This document shows positions 34,217 to 44,099 of a DNA stretch of 64,000 bases, in pieces (position 1 is the stretch's first letter; every line of letters begins with the position of its first letter). Made by a program: the position numbers and the translations under genes. The DNA is from Flavobacterium branchiicola. GTDB lineage: Bacteria; Bacteroidota; Bacteroidia; Flavobacteriales; Flavobacteriaceae. The stretch spans positions 61,734-125,733 of the forward strand of contig NZ_JAGYWA010000011.1 of the NCBI RefSeq assembly GCF_018383905.1, written 5' to 3'. Under the pieces are notes generated by a model. That model searched no databases and was not told the origin of the DNA. It saw only the letters and a program-made list of their open reading frames with translations.

Positions 34217-35056
34217 ATGACAAAATACAGTTCAAGATACGCGTCAAGCCCCGAAGCAGTAAAAAAATACGATACACAACAATTGAGAGAAGAATTCTTA
34301 ATTGATGACTTAATGCAGGAAGATGAAGTGGTTTTGGTTTATTCTCATTACGACAGATATATTGCTGGATCTGCAGTTCCTGTAAAAGGAGATTTAGCGT
34401 TAGAAACGATTGATCCGCTTAAAGCATCTTATTTTTTAGAGCGAAGAGAGTTAGGAATTATCAATGTTGGAGGAAGTGGTTCTGTTGTAGTTGAAGGAAA
34501 AACTTTTGAGTTAGGTTTTAAAGATGCTTTGTATATCGGTAGCGGAAATAAAGAAGTTATTTTTAAAAGTAACGACAGTAAAAATCCAGCTAAATATTAT
34601 ATCAATTCTGCACCGGCGCATATAACTTACCCAACGGTAAAAGTAAGTCTGGAAGAAGCAAATAAATTACAATTGGGAACGATGGAAACGGCAAATCATC
34701 GTACGGTAAACCAAATGATTATTGGCAGCGTGGTAACTACTTGCCAATTGCAAATGGGAATGACGGAATTAAGACCTGGAAGTGTTTGGAATACAATGCC
34801 GGCACACGTTCATGATCGCAGAATGGAAGTTTATTTTTATTTGGATATTCCGGAGAATCAGGCTGTTTGTCACTTTATGGGACAACCACAGGAAACCAGA
34901 CATATCTGGATGAACAATCATCAGGCAGTAATTTCTCCGCCTTGGTCTATTCACTCCGGTTCAGGAACAAGTAATTATACTTTTATCTGGGGAATGGCTG
35001 GTGAGAATCTGGATTACGGAGATATGGATGTTTGTAAAATCACCGACTTAAGATAA
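34217..35056 (+). CDS. kduI: 5-dehydro-4-deoxy-D-glucuronate isomerase
   Basis: Isomerises 5-keto-4-deoxyuronate (DKI), the product of unsaturated-uronate release from pectin, to 2,5-diketo-3-deoxygluconate in the cytoplasm. 279 residues, the usual KduI length. The zinc ligands of the cupin-like fold are at H197, H199, E204 (PAHVHDRRMEVYF) and H246 (PPWSIHSGSG), one residue off the E. coli numbering. It lies 5 bp before kduD, the next pathway step, under its own operator/promoter. Confidence 0.96.
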   Translation: MTKYSSRYASSPEAVKKYDTQQLREEFLIDDLMQEDEVVLVYSHYDRYIAGSAVPVKGDLALETIDPLKASYFLERRELGIINVGGSGSVVVEGKTFELGFKDALYIGSGNKEVIFKSNDSKNPAKYYINSAPAHITYPTVKVSLEEANKLQLGTMETANHRTVNQMIIGSVVTTCQLQMGMTELRPGSVWNTMPAHVHDRRMEVYFYLDIPENQAVCHFMGQPQETRHIWMNNHQAVISPPWSIHSGSGTSNYTFIWGMAGENLDYGDMDVCKITDLR

Positions 35057-35061
35057 AAATT

Positions 35062-35850
35062 ATGACAAATTTATTTGATATAAAAGGAAAAGTTGCCCTT
35101 ATCACAGGAAGTACACACGGACTTGGTATGGCAATGGCAAAAGGATTAGGTCAGGCAGGAGCAACGATAGTTGTAAATGGTAATTCTTCTCAGCAAAAAA
35201 TAGATGATGCCGTAAAGGAGCTTAAAAGCGAAGGAATCAATGCAGTTGGATATAAGTTTAATGTAACAGAAGAAAAAGAAGTTATTGAGGCTGTTCAGAA
35301 AATTCAAAGCGAAGTCGGACCAATTGATATTCTGATTAACAACGCAGGGATTATCAAAAGAATTCCTTTGCTTGAAATGGAAGTTGCTGATTTTAGAGAA
35401 GTGATTGATATTGATTTGGTTAGTCCGTTTATTGTTTCAAAACATGTTGCAAAAGGAATGATCGAAAGAAAGCAGGGTAAAATTATCAATATCTGCTCTA
35501 TGATGAGTGAATTGGGGCGCAGTACGGTAAGTGCTTACGCAGCTGCCAAAGGCGGTTTGAAAATGCTGACCAAAAACATGGCAACAGAATGGGCAAAACA
35601 CAATATTCAGATTAACGGAATTGGTCCTGGTTATTTCGCAACCGAACAAACAAAACCAATCAGAGTTGACGGACATCCTTTTAATGATTTCATTATAAGC
35701 AGAACGCCGGCAGCAAAATGGGGAGATCCGGGTGATTTGGCCGGAGCAGCTATATTTTTATCTTCTAAAGCAAGTGATTTTGTCAACGGACATATTTTAT
35801 ACGTTGATGGTGGAATTCTTGCAACTATTGGTAAACCATCAAACGAATAA
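35062..35850 (+). CDS. kduD: 2-dehydro-3-deoxy-D-gluconate 5-dehydrogenase (KduD)
   Basis: SDR that reduces 2,5-diketo-3-deoxygluconate to 2-keto-3-deoxygluconate (KDG). 262 residues; cofactor motif TGSTHGLG (15-22), NNAG (93-96), active site S146, Y159 and K163 (SAYAAAKGG). Position between kduI and uxaC and the motif set fit KduD rather than a general SDR. The gap to uxaC is 23 bp, so one operon. Confidence 0.94.
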   Translation: MTNLFDIKGKVALITGSTHGLGMAMAKGLGQAGATIVVNGNSSQQKIDDAVKELKSEGINAVGYKFNVTEEKEVIEAVQKIQSEVGPIDILINNAGIIKRIPLLEMEVADFREVIDIDLVSPFIVSKHVAKGMIERKQGKIINICSMMSELGRSTVSAYAAAKGGLKMLTKNMATEWAKHNIQINGIGPGYFATEQTKPIRVDGHPFNDFIISRTPAAKWGDPGDLAGAAIFLSSKASDFVNGHILYVDGGILATIGKPSNE

Positions 35851-35873
35851 CGATTCAATTTTATAAAAAAGAC

Positions 35874-37280
35874 ATGAGTTCAAATAACACTTTTATAAAC
35901 GATAATTTTCTGCTTGAAAATAAATATGCTGAAGAGTTATATCATAATTATTCTAAAAATCAGCCTATAATAGATTACCACAATCATTTGAATCCTCAGT
36001 TTATTGCTGAAGATAAAATTTTTGATAACATAACAAATGTCTGGATTAACGGAGATCACTACAAATGGCGTGCAATGCGTACTTTGGGGATCAACGAGCA
36101 GTTTGTAACAGGAAAGGGTTCAGATAAAGATAAGTTCTTAAACTGGGCAAAAACAGTTCCGTACACGATGCGTAATCCATTGTATCACTGGACGCATTTA
36201 GAATTGGCACGTTATTTTGATATCTATGATCTTCTGAATGAAAAAACAGCAGAGAAAATCTATATCGAAACTTCTGAGAAAATAAATTCTCAGGCATATA
36301 GCACACAAAATCTGCTTAAAAAAGTAAATGCTGAATTAGTTTGTACTACCGAAGACCCGATTGACAGTTTAGAGTTTCATCAAAAACTGACTCAAAATCC
36401 AATTGGAACTAAAATGAGTACAGCTTTCAGACCTGATAAAGCGATCCTTATTTCTAATGAGGGTTATAATGCATATCTGGACACATTAGGGGATGTGTCC
36501 GGAATTGCAATTCAGTCTTATTCTGATTTAAGAAGCGCATTAAAAAAGAGAATTGAATTTTTTGCTGCAAATGGTTGTAAATTAAGTGATCACGGATTAG
36601 ATCAGATTTATTTTGAAGAATTTACAGAAAATGAAGTAGCTGCAATTTTCAAAAAGAAAAGAGAAAACCGAGTTATTACGCCAGAAGAAGCGTTGAAATT
36701 TCAAAGTGCCATTTTGTTATTCTTATCAGAGACTTATCATGAGTTTGGCTGGGTACAACAATTTCACTTAGGTGCACTTCGTAATAATAATGCGCGTATG
36801 CACAGGATTTTAGGCCCGGATACAGGATGGGATTCTATTGGAGATTATCCTCAGGCGCAAAAATTATCCTCTTTCCTGAATGCTTTAGACAGTAAAGACA
36901 AATTGACTAAAACAATTATTTACAATCTGAATCCTGCAGATAATGAAGTGATGGCAACCATGATTGGAAATTTCAACGATGGTAGCGTTCGCGGAAAAGT
37001 ACAATTTGGGTCTGGATGGTGGTTTTTGGATCAGAAAGACGGAATGACAAAGCAATTAAATGCACTTTCAAATATGGGCTTAATTAGCTGTTTTGTTGGA
37101 ATGTTGACAGATTCAAGAAGCTTTTTATCGTTCCCAAGACACGAATATTTCAGACGTATTTTATGTAATCTTTTAGGAGATGAAATAAAACGCGGAGAAT
37201 TGCCAAACGATATGGAATGGATCGGAAAATTAGTTTCTGATATTTCATATAACAACGCAAAAGAATATTTCAAATTTTAA
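35874..37280 (+). CDS. uxaC: Glucuronate/galacturonate isomerase
   Basis: Uronate isomerase, D-galacturonate to D-tagaturonate (and glucuronate to fructuronate). 468 residues, amidohydrolase-like fold. The diagnostic N-terminal metal motif is IDYHNHLNPQ (H36, H38); later family segments are WTHLELARYFDIYDLL, LSDHGLDQIYF, and SRSFLSFPRHEYFRRILCNL near the C-terminus. Full length. First step of the galacturonate route; next steps are uxaB and uxaA downstream. Confidence 0.96.
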   Translation: MSSNNTFINDNFLLENKYAEELYHNYSKNQPIIDYHNHLNPQFIAEDKIFDNITNVWINGDHYKWRAMRTLGINEQFVTGKGSDKDKFLNWAKTVPYTMRNPLYHWTHLELARYFDIYDLLNEKTAEKIYIETSEKINSQAYSTQNLLKKVNAELVCTTEDPIDSLEFHQKLTQNPIGTKMSTAFRPDKAILISNEGYNAYLDTLGDVSGIAIQSYSDLRSALKKRIEFFAANGCKLSDHGLDQIYFEEFTENEVAAIFKKKRENRVITPEEALKFQSAILLFLSETYHEFGWVQQFHLGALRNNNARMHRILGPDTGWDSIGDYPQAQKLSSFLNALDSKDKLTKTIIYNLNPADNEVMATMIGNFNDGSVRGKVQFGSGWWFLDQKDGMTKQLNALSNMGLISCFVGMLTDSRSFLSFPRHEYFRRILCNLLGDEIKRGELPNDMEWIGKLVSDISYNNAKEYFKF

Positions 37281-37407
37281 TAGATATAATTTAACTATTA
37301 AGGCATTAAGAGAAAGAAGTAGTAATACTTAATAAACTTAAAGTTTTAAGTGCAGAATTTTAAAAAAAGTAAAGCTTAATTTTCTTAATGGTAAAATAAA
37401 AAAAAAT

Positions 37408-38430
37408 ATGAGTAGAGTAGTTGCATTTGGAGAAATCATGCTTCGTCTTTCGACGGAGAGACATTTACGTTTTTCACAAGCAAAAGCCTTTGGTGCTTCC
37501 TATGGCGGCGGCGAGTTTAATGTTTGTGTATCTCTGGCAAATTATGGTATAAATGCTGAATTTGTTACCAGATTACCTGAAAATGAAATTGGATTATCGG
37601 CCTTAAAGGAAATGCGAAAAATGAACGTTGAGTCCAAAAACATTCTGTATGGAGGAGAACGTTTAGGAATCTATTTTCTGGAAACCGGTGCCGGAACCCG
37701 CGGAAGTAATGTTGTTTATGATCGTGCTCACAGTGCAATGTCAACTATTGGAAAAGGTCAGATTGATTGGGAAAAAGTTCTTGATGGTGCTGAATGGTTT
37801 CATTGGAGCGGTATTACTCCGGCAATTTCTCAAAGTGCCGCAGAGGCTTGTTTAGAAGCGATTCAAACGGCTCATAAATTAGGGATTAAAATTTCATGCG
37901 ATTTAAATTACAGATCAAAACTTTGGCAATACGGTAAAACACCAAGTGAAGTTATGCCGGAAATGCTGCAATACAGCAATGTAATTTTAGGAGATATTGA
38001 TACAGCCTATTTTATGCTCGGAATTCCTAAGGTAAACCCAAATTATCAGGATGAGAAATCACTTCCGGTTTTATATACTAAACTGTTTGATTTGATTCCG
38101 AATCTACAAATAGCCGCAACTACGCTTCGTTATTCTGTTAGTGCTTCACATCAAAGAATTGGAGGAATTCTATTTGATGGAAAAGCCATTCACAGTGCAG
38201 CAGTTAAAGAAGTTACTCCGGTTGTAGACCGCGTAGGAAGTGGCGACGCCTTTATGGGCGGATTAATTTACGGTTTATTGGAATATCAGAAAAATAATCA
38301 AAGAGCATTAGATTTTGCAGTTGCAGCATGTTGCTTAAAACATACCATTGCAGGAGATTACAATCTGGTTACATTAAAAGAAGTTGAAAATATGATTGAT
38401 GGTGATGGTTCTGCATTAGTATCAAGATAA
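37408..38430 (+). CDS. kdgK: 2-keto-3-deoxygluconate kinase
   Basis: PfkB-family sugar kinase that phosphorylates KDG to KDPG. 340 residues; N-terminal Gly-rich substrate region (FGASYGGGEFNVCVSLANYG), sugar-binding lid, and C-terminal PfkB signature with catalytic base D280 in RVGSGDAFMGG. Separated from uxaC by 127 bp without an obvious terminator, and 12 bp before the aldolase gene. KdgK is assigned over other PfkB kinases from the context. Confidence 0.92.
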   Translation: MSRVVAFGEIMLRLSTERHLRFSQAKAFGASYGGGEFNVCVSLANYGINAEFVTRLPENEIGLSALKEMRKMNVESKNILYGGERLGIYFLETGAGTRGSNVVYDRAHSAMSTIGKGQIDWEKVLDGAEWFHWSGITPAISQSAAEACLEAIQTAHKLGIKISCDLNYRSKLWQYGKTPSEVMPEMLQYSNVILGDIDTAYFMLGIPKVNPNYQDEKSLPVLYTKLFDLIPNLQIAATTLRYSVSASHQRIGGILFDGKAIHSAAVKEVTPVVDRVGSGDAFMGGLIYGLLEYQKNNQRALDFAVAACCLKHTIAGDYNLVTLKEVENMIDGDGSALVSR

Positions 38431-38442
38431 AAAATATAAAAA

Positions 38443-39111
38443 ATGGCAAAATATTCAAGAATTGAAGTTGCTTCGACAATGAAAGAGAACGGTATGGTTC
38501 CGTTGTTTTTTCATTCTGACATCGAATTAAGTAAAAAAGTTTTAAAAGCATGTTACGACGGAGGTTCCAGATTAATGGAGTTTACCAGCAGAGGTGATTT
38601 TGCGCATGAAGTTTTTGGAGCTTTAAACAAATACGCATTGGCAGAATTGCCAGGAATGATGTTAGGAGTTGGCTCTATTACAGATGCGGCTTCAGCTTCA
38701 TTATACATGAGCTTAGGAGCAAATTTTATTGTAACTCCGGTTTTTAGAGAAGACATTGCAATTGTCTGCAACAGACGTAAAGTATTGTGGTCGCCAGGCT
38801 GCGGAACTCTTACGGAAATTGCAAGAGCCGAAGAATTAGGCTGTGAAATTGTAAAATTATTTCCCGGTGATATCTATGGACCGGAATTTATAAAAGCAAT
38901 AAAAGGACCATGCCCGTGGACAAGCATAATGCCAACTGGAGGTGTTTTGCCAACTGTTGAAAGTTTGACTTCCTGGTTTAATGCAGGTGCATTTTGTGTG
39001 GGTATCGGTTCGCAATTAATTTCGAAAGATATACTTGATAATAAAGACTTTGACGGACTTCAAAAAAAGGTAAGTCAGGTTTTGGATATCATAAAAAATA
39101 TTAAAAAATAA
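38443..39111 (+). CDS. eda: KDPG/KHG aldolase
   Basis: Splits 2-keto-3-deoxy-6-phosphogluconate into pyruvate and glyceraldehyde-3-phosphate, last step of the pathway. 222 residues, (beta/alpha)8 class I aldolase. Schiff-base Lys138 in EIVKLFPG, proton-relay Glu46 in RLMEFTSRG, and phosphate-binding PTGGV (164-168) are all present. It follows kdgK by 12 bp. A short gap (39112-39333) with no clear signal separates it from uxaB. Confidence 0.95.
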   Translation: MAKYSRIEVASTMKENGMVPLFFHSDIELSKKVLKACYDGGSRLMEFTSRGDFAHEVFGALNKYALAELPGMMLGVGSITDAASASLYMSLGANFIVTPVFREDIAIVCNRRKVLWSPGCGTLTEIARAEELGCEIVKLFPGDIYGPEFIKAIKGPCPWTSIMPTGGVLPTVESLTSWFNAGAFCVGIGSQLISKDILDNKDFDGLQKKVSQVLDIIKNIKK

Positions 39112-39333
39112 ATAGGGAATAATCATACCAATTCCTTATTTAGATTGCGTTTTTTTTAGAGTTTTAGATGTTGTAATTGAGCATTACGCTTGCATAAATA
39201 GATCTTGTCACTCCTCACAGCAGGCTTTATTTTACTCTTTCAGGTGTAATGCTTCTTTTACAATGTAAATTCCCAAAAACAATAGGTAAGGTATTTAAAT
39301 GTGGTTATTTATAACACTTTAAAGAGATTTATA

Positions 39334-40782
39334 ATGGAAAAAATAAATAGATCAAATACAGGGCTTTCAGAAAAACTTCCGATAAAAATTGTACAATTTG
39401 GAGAAGGTAATTTTTTAAGAGCTTTTGTAGAATATGCTATTCAGAAATTAAATAATGAAGCTGATTTTAATGCCGGAATTGCTGTTGTACAGCCTATTGA
39501 TAAAGGATTGGTGAAAATGATCAACGATCAGGATGGTTTGTATACTTTGTTCATGAAAGGCGTTAAAAAAGGAGAAGAAATTCAGGAAAAAGAATTGATT
39601 ACCAATATTGTAAAAGCAGTTGATCCTTATGCTTCTTTTCAGGAGTTTTTAGCTTTGGCTAAAGAAGAAGAACTGGCTTTTATCATTTCAAATACAACAG
39701 AAGCGGGTATCGAGTATATTCAATCTGATTTGCCAACGATGCAGCCTCCGGTTTCTTTTCCTGCAAAATTAACGGTACTTTTGCATGAAAGATTTAAGCA
39801 TTTTAAAGGTGATAAATCTAAGGCTCTAACAATTATTCCTTGCGAGTTAATTAATTATAACTCTGATACTTTAAAGGAAATTGTTTTGAAATATTGTGCA
39901 GATTGGAATCTGGAACCAGCATTTAAAAATTGGTTAATAGAGGATTGTTCTTTCCATAATACTTTGGTTGACAGAATTGTTCCCGGATATCCAAGAGATC
40001 AGATAGAAGAATACAATAGTCAGCTTACTTATAAAGATGATTTAATCGTAAGTGCCGAAAGTTTCTTTTTATGGGTAATTGAAGGAGATGATAAACTAAA
40101 AGCAAAACTTCCTTTTGACAAAACAGATTTAGATGTAAAAATCGTGGCAGATATGCAGCCATATCGTACACGTAAAGTTAGAATTCTAAATGGTGCACAC
40201 ACTGCAATGGTACCTTTTTCTTTGCTTTACGGAAATGAAACTGTAAAAGAAACCGTTGATAATGTATTCACAGGAGAATTCGTGAATAAAGTAGTTTTTG
40301 ACGAAATCAATGAAACTTTAAACATGGACAGAGCTGAACTTACCAGTTTTGCTGAAGAAATATTAGATCGTTTCAGAAATCCGTTTATCAAACACTTATT
40401 GTCTTCTATTGCTTTAAATTCAATTTCGAAATTTAAAGTACGTGTTTTGCCAAGTTTAACAGGTTATGTTGCTGTTCACAAAAAACTTCCAGTGCATTTG
40501 ACTTTTGCTTTTGCCTGTTTAATTCGTTTCTATAAAGGAACATGGAAAGGAGAAAGTTTACCGGTTAATGATAGCGAAGATATTACTTCTTTCTTTGACG
40601 GACTTTGGACATCAGATGATTATAATAAAATAGCACGACTTACTTTGCAGAATAAGAGTTTCTGGGAGGAAGATTTAACTACAATTCCTTCGCTGACAGA
40701 TGCAATTACAAAAGCATTGGAAGAAATTGATGCAAATGGCGTAGAGCAAGGTTTCGTCAACTTTCAAAAATATTTAAATTAA
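39334..40782 (+). CDS. uxaB: Tagaturonate reductase (altronate oxidoreductase)
   Basis: NADH-dependent reduction of D-tagaturonate to D-altronate. 482 residues from the ATG at 39334 (MEKINRSNTGLSEKLPIKIV); a GTG 33 bp upstream also opens the frame but is less likely. N-terminal Rossmann segment VQFGEGNFLRAFVEY and mannitol-dehydrogenase-type C-terminal domain with RKVRILNGAHTAMVPFSLLY, which contains the catalytic Lys region. Full length for UxaB. It lies 20 bp before uxaA. Confidence 0.95.
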   Translation: MEKINRSNTGLSEKLPIKIVQFGEGNFLRAFVEYAIQKLNNEADFNAGIAVVQPIDKGLVKMINDQDGLYTLFMKGVKKGEEIQEKELITNIVKAVDPYASFQEFLALAKEEELAFIISNTTEAGIEYIQSDLPTMQPPVSFPAKLTVLLHERFKHFKGDKSKALTIIPCELINYNSDTLKEIVLKYCADWNLEPAFKNWLIEDCSFHNTLVDRIVPGYPRDQIEEYNSQLTYKDDLIVSAESFFLWVIEGDDKLKAKLPFDKTDLDVKIVADMQPYRTRKVRILNGAHTAMVPFSLLYGNETVKETVDNVFTGEFVNKVVFDEINETLNMDRAELTSFAEEILDRFRNPFIKHLLSSIALNSISKFKVRVLPSLTGYVAVHKKLPVHLTFAFACLIRFYKGTWKGESLPVNDSEDITSFFDGLWTSDDYNKIARLTLQNKSFWEEDLTTIPSLTDAITKALEEIDANGVEQGFVNFQKYLN

Positions 40783-40802
40783 AGAATTTACATACTATAG
40801 TT

Positions 40803-42425
40803 ATGGCAACGCAAAAAAAATTAATAAAAGTTCATCCTACTGATAATGTAGCGGTTGCTTTAGTAAATCTTTCTGCCGGAGAAGTAATCAACTTCGAAGG
40901 TTCGGATATTACTGTTGAAACTGATGTGAAAATGAAACATAAAATCGCAATGGTTCCTTTTAATGTAGGAGACAGGATTATTATGTATGGGGTTTTGGTG
41001 GGAAAAGCAAGCGCCAGAATTGAAGTAGGAGGATTACTTTCTACAGGAAATGTAAAACACGAAAGTGATAAAGTTACAGGGAAAACGGAGACTATTGGCT
41101 GGACTGCACCAAATATTGATAAATGGAAAGATAGAACTTTCCTGGGCTATCACAGAGAAGACGGACAAGTTGGAACTGAAAATGTATGGTTGTTTTTTCC
41201 TTTAGTTTTCTGTGAAAATAGAAATATCGAAATCCTGAAAGATATTTTCGAAAAGGAATTGATGAAGCCAAAAGAGAATGATTATCAATTACTTCTTCGT
41301 TCTTTAGTTAGTAAAGAAAACGGATCTGAAGGAACTGAGGTAAAATCGAATGAAGACGATTTATTTAAAAATATTGAAGTAAAATTCATTACGCACCAAG
41401 GTGGTTGCGGCGGAATTCGTCAGGATTCTCATAGTCTGGCGAAGTTATTGGCAGGTTATGTAAATAATCCAAATGTTGCCGGAGCTACCGTTTTGAGTTT
41501 AGGATGTCAGAATCTTCAGATTCAGATTTTTAAAGATGCATTAGATGAGATTAATCCAAATAGTAAAAAGCCAGTTTTGATTTACGATCAGCAACAAATT
41601 GGTACTATTGAAGCAATGTTAAGCAGCGTTGTAAAAGATACTTTTGAAGCTATTAAAAAAGCAAACGAACTGGAAAGAACTCCAGCACCTTTATCTAAAC
41701 TTAAAATTGGTTTAGAGTGTGGTGGATCTGATGGGTTTTCAGGAATTTCTGCAAACCCGACACTAGGTGTGACTTCAGATTTATTAGCGGCTTTAGGAGG
41801 GACTACGATACTTTCTGAATTCCCGGAATTATGTGGAGTAGAGCAGGAATTAGTAAACCGTTGTGTTGAGGATGAAGGCGGAGAACGTTTTCTGGAATTA
41901 ATGAAATGGTACGAGAAAACGGTTGTAGATGCAGGTTCAGGATTTGATATGAATCCTTCTCCGGGAAACATTAAAGACGGCTTAATTACAGATGCAATGA
42001 AATCTGCAGGAGCAGCAAAAAAAGGAGGAACTTCTCCAATTGTTGGTGTTTCAGATTATGGAGAATACATTACAAAACCGGGATTGAACTTGCTTTGCAC
42101 ACCAGGAAACGATGTAGAATGTACAACGGCAATGGTAGGTTCCGGAGCAAACATGGTTTTGTTTACCACAGGATTAGGAACTCCAACCGGAAATCCGATT
42201 GCGCCGGTTGTTAAAATCTCATCCAATTCTGATTTAGCAGCTAAAATGTCTGATATTATCGACATCGATACAGGAGGAATTATTACCGGTGAAAAATCAA
42301 TTGATGAAATGGCAGATGAAATGCTTGAATTTATTATTGATGTTGCCAGCGGTACTATCAAAACAAAAGCAGCGATATTAAATCAAAACGATTTTATTCC
42401 TTGGAAAAGAGGAGTTTCGCTTTAA
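40803..42425 (+). CDS. uxaA: Altronate dehydratase
   Basis: Dehydrates D-altronate to KDG, joining the galacturonate route to KdgK/KdgA. 540 residues with both usual domains in one chain: an N-terminal SAF domain (about 1-100) and the large C-terminal UxaA domain with GYHREDGQVGTENVWLFFP, THQGGCGGIRQDSH and GLECGGSDGFSGISANPTLG. Conserved Cys residues fit the metal-dependent enzyme. It ends the catabolic block; tandem hairpin units follow and then the convergent lacI gene. Confidence 0.96.
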   Translation: MATQKKLIKVHPTDNVAVALVNLSAGEVINFEGSDITVETDVKMKHKIAMVPFNVGDRIIMYGVLVGKASARIEVGGLLSTGNVKHESDKVTGKTETIGWTAPNIDKWKDRTFLGYHREDGQVGTENVWLFFPLVFCENRNIEILKDIFEKELMKPKENDYQLLLRSLVSKENGSEGTEVKSNEDDLFKNIEVKFITHQGGCGGIRQDSHSLAKLLAGYVNNPNVAGATVLSLGCQNLQIQIFKDALDEINPNSKKPVLIYDQQQIGTIEAMLSSVVKDTFEAIKKANELERTPAPLSKLKIGLECGGSDGFSGISANPTLGVTSDLLAALGGTTILSEFPELCGVEQELVNRCVEDEGGERFLELMKWYEKTVVDAGSGFDMNPSPGNIKDGLITDAMKSAGAAKKGGTSPIVGVSDYGEYITKPGLNLLCTPGNDVECTTAMVGSGANMVLFTTGLGTPTGNPIAPVVKISSNSDLAAKMSDIIDIDTGGIITGEKSIDEMADEMLEFIIDVASGTIKTKAAILNQNDFIPWKRGVSL

Positions 42426-42451
42426 TTTTTTTACCTATAAGTTAAAATACG

Positions 42452-42786
42452 GAGACGCACAGTAGTGCGTCTTTTTTTTTACCATATAAGTTATATAAGT
42501 CCATTTGAAAAAGTTTTTATATAGACTTATTTGTAAAAGAAAAGTATATAGGTCAATGTGTAGAGACGTACAGTAGTGCATCTTTTTTTTTTACCATATA
42601 AGTTATATAAGTCCATTTGAAAAAGTTTTTATATAGACTTATTTGTAAAAGAAAAGCATATAAGTCAATGTGTGGAGAAGTACAGTAGTGCGTCTTTTTT
42701 TTTACCTTATAAGTTGGGTAAGTTCATTTAAAAGGTCTTGTTTGAATAGACGTTTATGTAAAAAAAAGAAACCATATAAATCATAT
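42452..42786. repeat. Three tandem ~112-bp units, each headed by a hairpin with T run
   Basis: Units start at 42452, 42563 and 42675 (period 111-112 bp). Each opens with a small hairpin, GACGCACAGTAGTGCGTC in the first, followed by eight or more T residues. A conserved AT-rich part then contains CATATAAGTTATATAAG. The hairpins look like tandem intrinsic terminators for uxaA; the first has perfect 7-bp arms and the others are weaker. The third unit is diverged at its end. A related GACGCAC/GTGCGTC hairpin is at 60603-60620. Confidence 0.85.
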
Positions 42787-42849
42787 TTATAGACAAAGCT
42801 TAAATTGTCTTATATTACTTATATGGTTTAATATTTTGAAAAAAAGCTA

Positions 42850-43878
42850 CTAAGAGTTTGTTCTCGAAGATGATTTACGGATGTGTAATTCAGGTGCAAG
42901 CACTACCTTTTTTTCGATTTTTATCGTGTGGGTTTTGTCTACTTGTTCTAAGAAAACACGGGCAGACATTTTTCCCATTTCCAAAGAAGACTGATCTACA
43001 GAAGTTATAGATAATTCCATAAATTTAGTGAAAGGTTCGTTACTGAAACCGGCCACACAAAAGTCCTTTGGAATACTAATATTTCTTTCTTTTAGTTCCT
43101 GAATAGCGCCTAATGCTGCAAAATCACTCGAAGAAAAAATAGCATCAGGAGGAGTAGAAAGCTGAAGTAATTTATCTACAGCTGCTTTGCCGGCATCCAG
43201 ACTACTTTTGGTCTGAATAACATATTCCTCATTAAATTCCATTCCGTTATCCAGTAAAGCTTGTTTGTAACCTAAAAACCTGTTTTTGAAAATCTCAAAA
43301 GACTGATCTCCGGAAAAATGGGCAATGGCACGACAACCCTCATCAATAAGATGTTTAGTAGCAATGTAACCACCTTTAAAGTCGTTTATTGTTACAGAAC
43401 TTACACCTTCTATATGTTTACTTCTGTCAAAAAAGATCAGAGGTACATTTTTTTCTAATACATAACGAAAGGCCGGATCATTCTCGCTGGTCACATCAGT
43501 AACCGACATGATGATCCCATCTACCTGAGCATCAATTAAAGTATAGAGATTTTCATTTTCTCTTTTGGCACTTTCGTGTGTTTGACAAATAATTACCTGA
43601 TAACCGTGTGGTTGAAGTTCTTCTTCAATACCTCTAATAACAGAAGCGAAAAAGTTACTGTCAATACGAGGAACAATAACACCAATGTTATTGCTTCGTC
43701 CGCTTTTTAATGCCAGCGCCAATTTATTTTGCTTGTAGTTCATAGAAGCAGCGGTTTTAATAACCAGGTCGCGGGTGCTTTCTTTTATTTTCGGATTGTT
43801 GTTTAACGCTCTGGAAACAGTTGCAGCAGTGATATTCAATTTCTTGGCAATATCATAAATGGTTATTTTTTCGCTCAT
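42850..43878 (-). CDS. LacI-family repressor of the pectin/uronate locus
   Basis: Transcriptional regulator of 342 residues. N-terminal LacI helix-turn-helix (ITIYDIAKKLNITAATVSRA) with hinge helix (NYKQNKLALALKSG), then a periplasmic-binding-protein-like sugar domain (NNIGVIVPRIDSNFFASVIR; VCVAGFSNEPFTKFMEL). It lies between the catabolic block and the degradation block and reads away from the latter. Palindromes of the LacI type sit before it, before the first GH28 gene, the transporter gene and kduI, so it very likely controls all of these. The inducer is probably a uronate or KDG-type intermediate (inference). Confidence 0.92.
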   Translation of the reverse strand: MSEKITIYDIAKKLNITAATVSRALNNNPKIKESTRDLVIKTAASMNYKQNKLALALKSGRSNNIGVIVPRIDSNFFASVIRGIEEELQPHGYQVIICQTHESAKRENENLYTLIDAQVDGIIMSVTDVTSENDPAFRYVLEKNVPLIFFDRSKHIEGVSSVTINDFKGGYIATKHLIDEGCRAIAHFSGDQSFEIFKNRFLGYKQALLDNGMEFNEEYVIQTKSSLDAGKAAVDKLLQLSTPPDAIFSSSDFAALGAIQELKERNISIPKDFCVAGFSNEPFTKFMELSITSVDQSSLEMGKMSARVFLEQVDKTHTIKIEKKVVLAPELHIRKSSSRTNS

Positions 43879-43943
43879 TCTAAAAGGTTTTCAGATTTAA
43901 TTCTAGACAAAAATACATTTTTTTTATATAATTCAATATTTAT

Positions 43944-43957
43944 TGTTATCGATTACC
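43944..43957. promoter_or_regulatory. LacI operator upstream of lacI
   Basis: TGTTATCGATTACC, 66 bp before the lacI start codon, differs from the perfect palindrome at two positions. It indicates autoregulation. The flanking sequence is AT-rich with no perfect minus-strand -7 box. Confidence 0.65.
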
Positions 43958-44099
43958 ATAATTTATAATTAAAACGTTTTCGGTTTTATAATGATAACAA
44001 ATTGTGCGTTTTTTTATATTAAGTGTAAATATAATTTAAAATAAAAATTAAATATATAAATTTTTTCTAAATTAATTTGCTGTGTTGAAACAATTTTTA

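Noticed and set aside
42426..42849. tRNA or riboswitch in the uxaA-lacI gap
   Set aside because: The only structure is the tandem hairpin-plus-T units; no cloverleaf or conserved aptamer pattern was seen.
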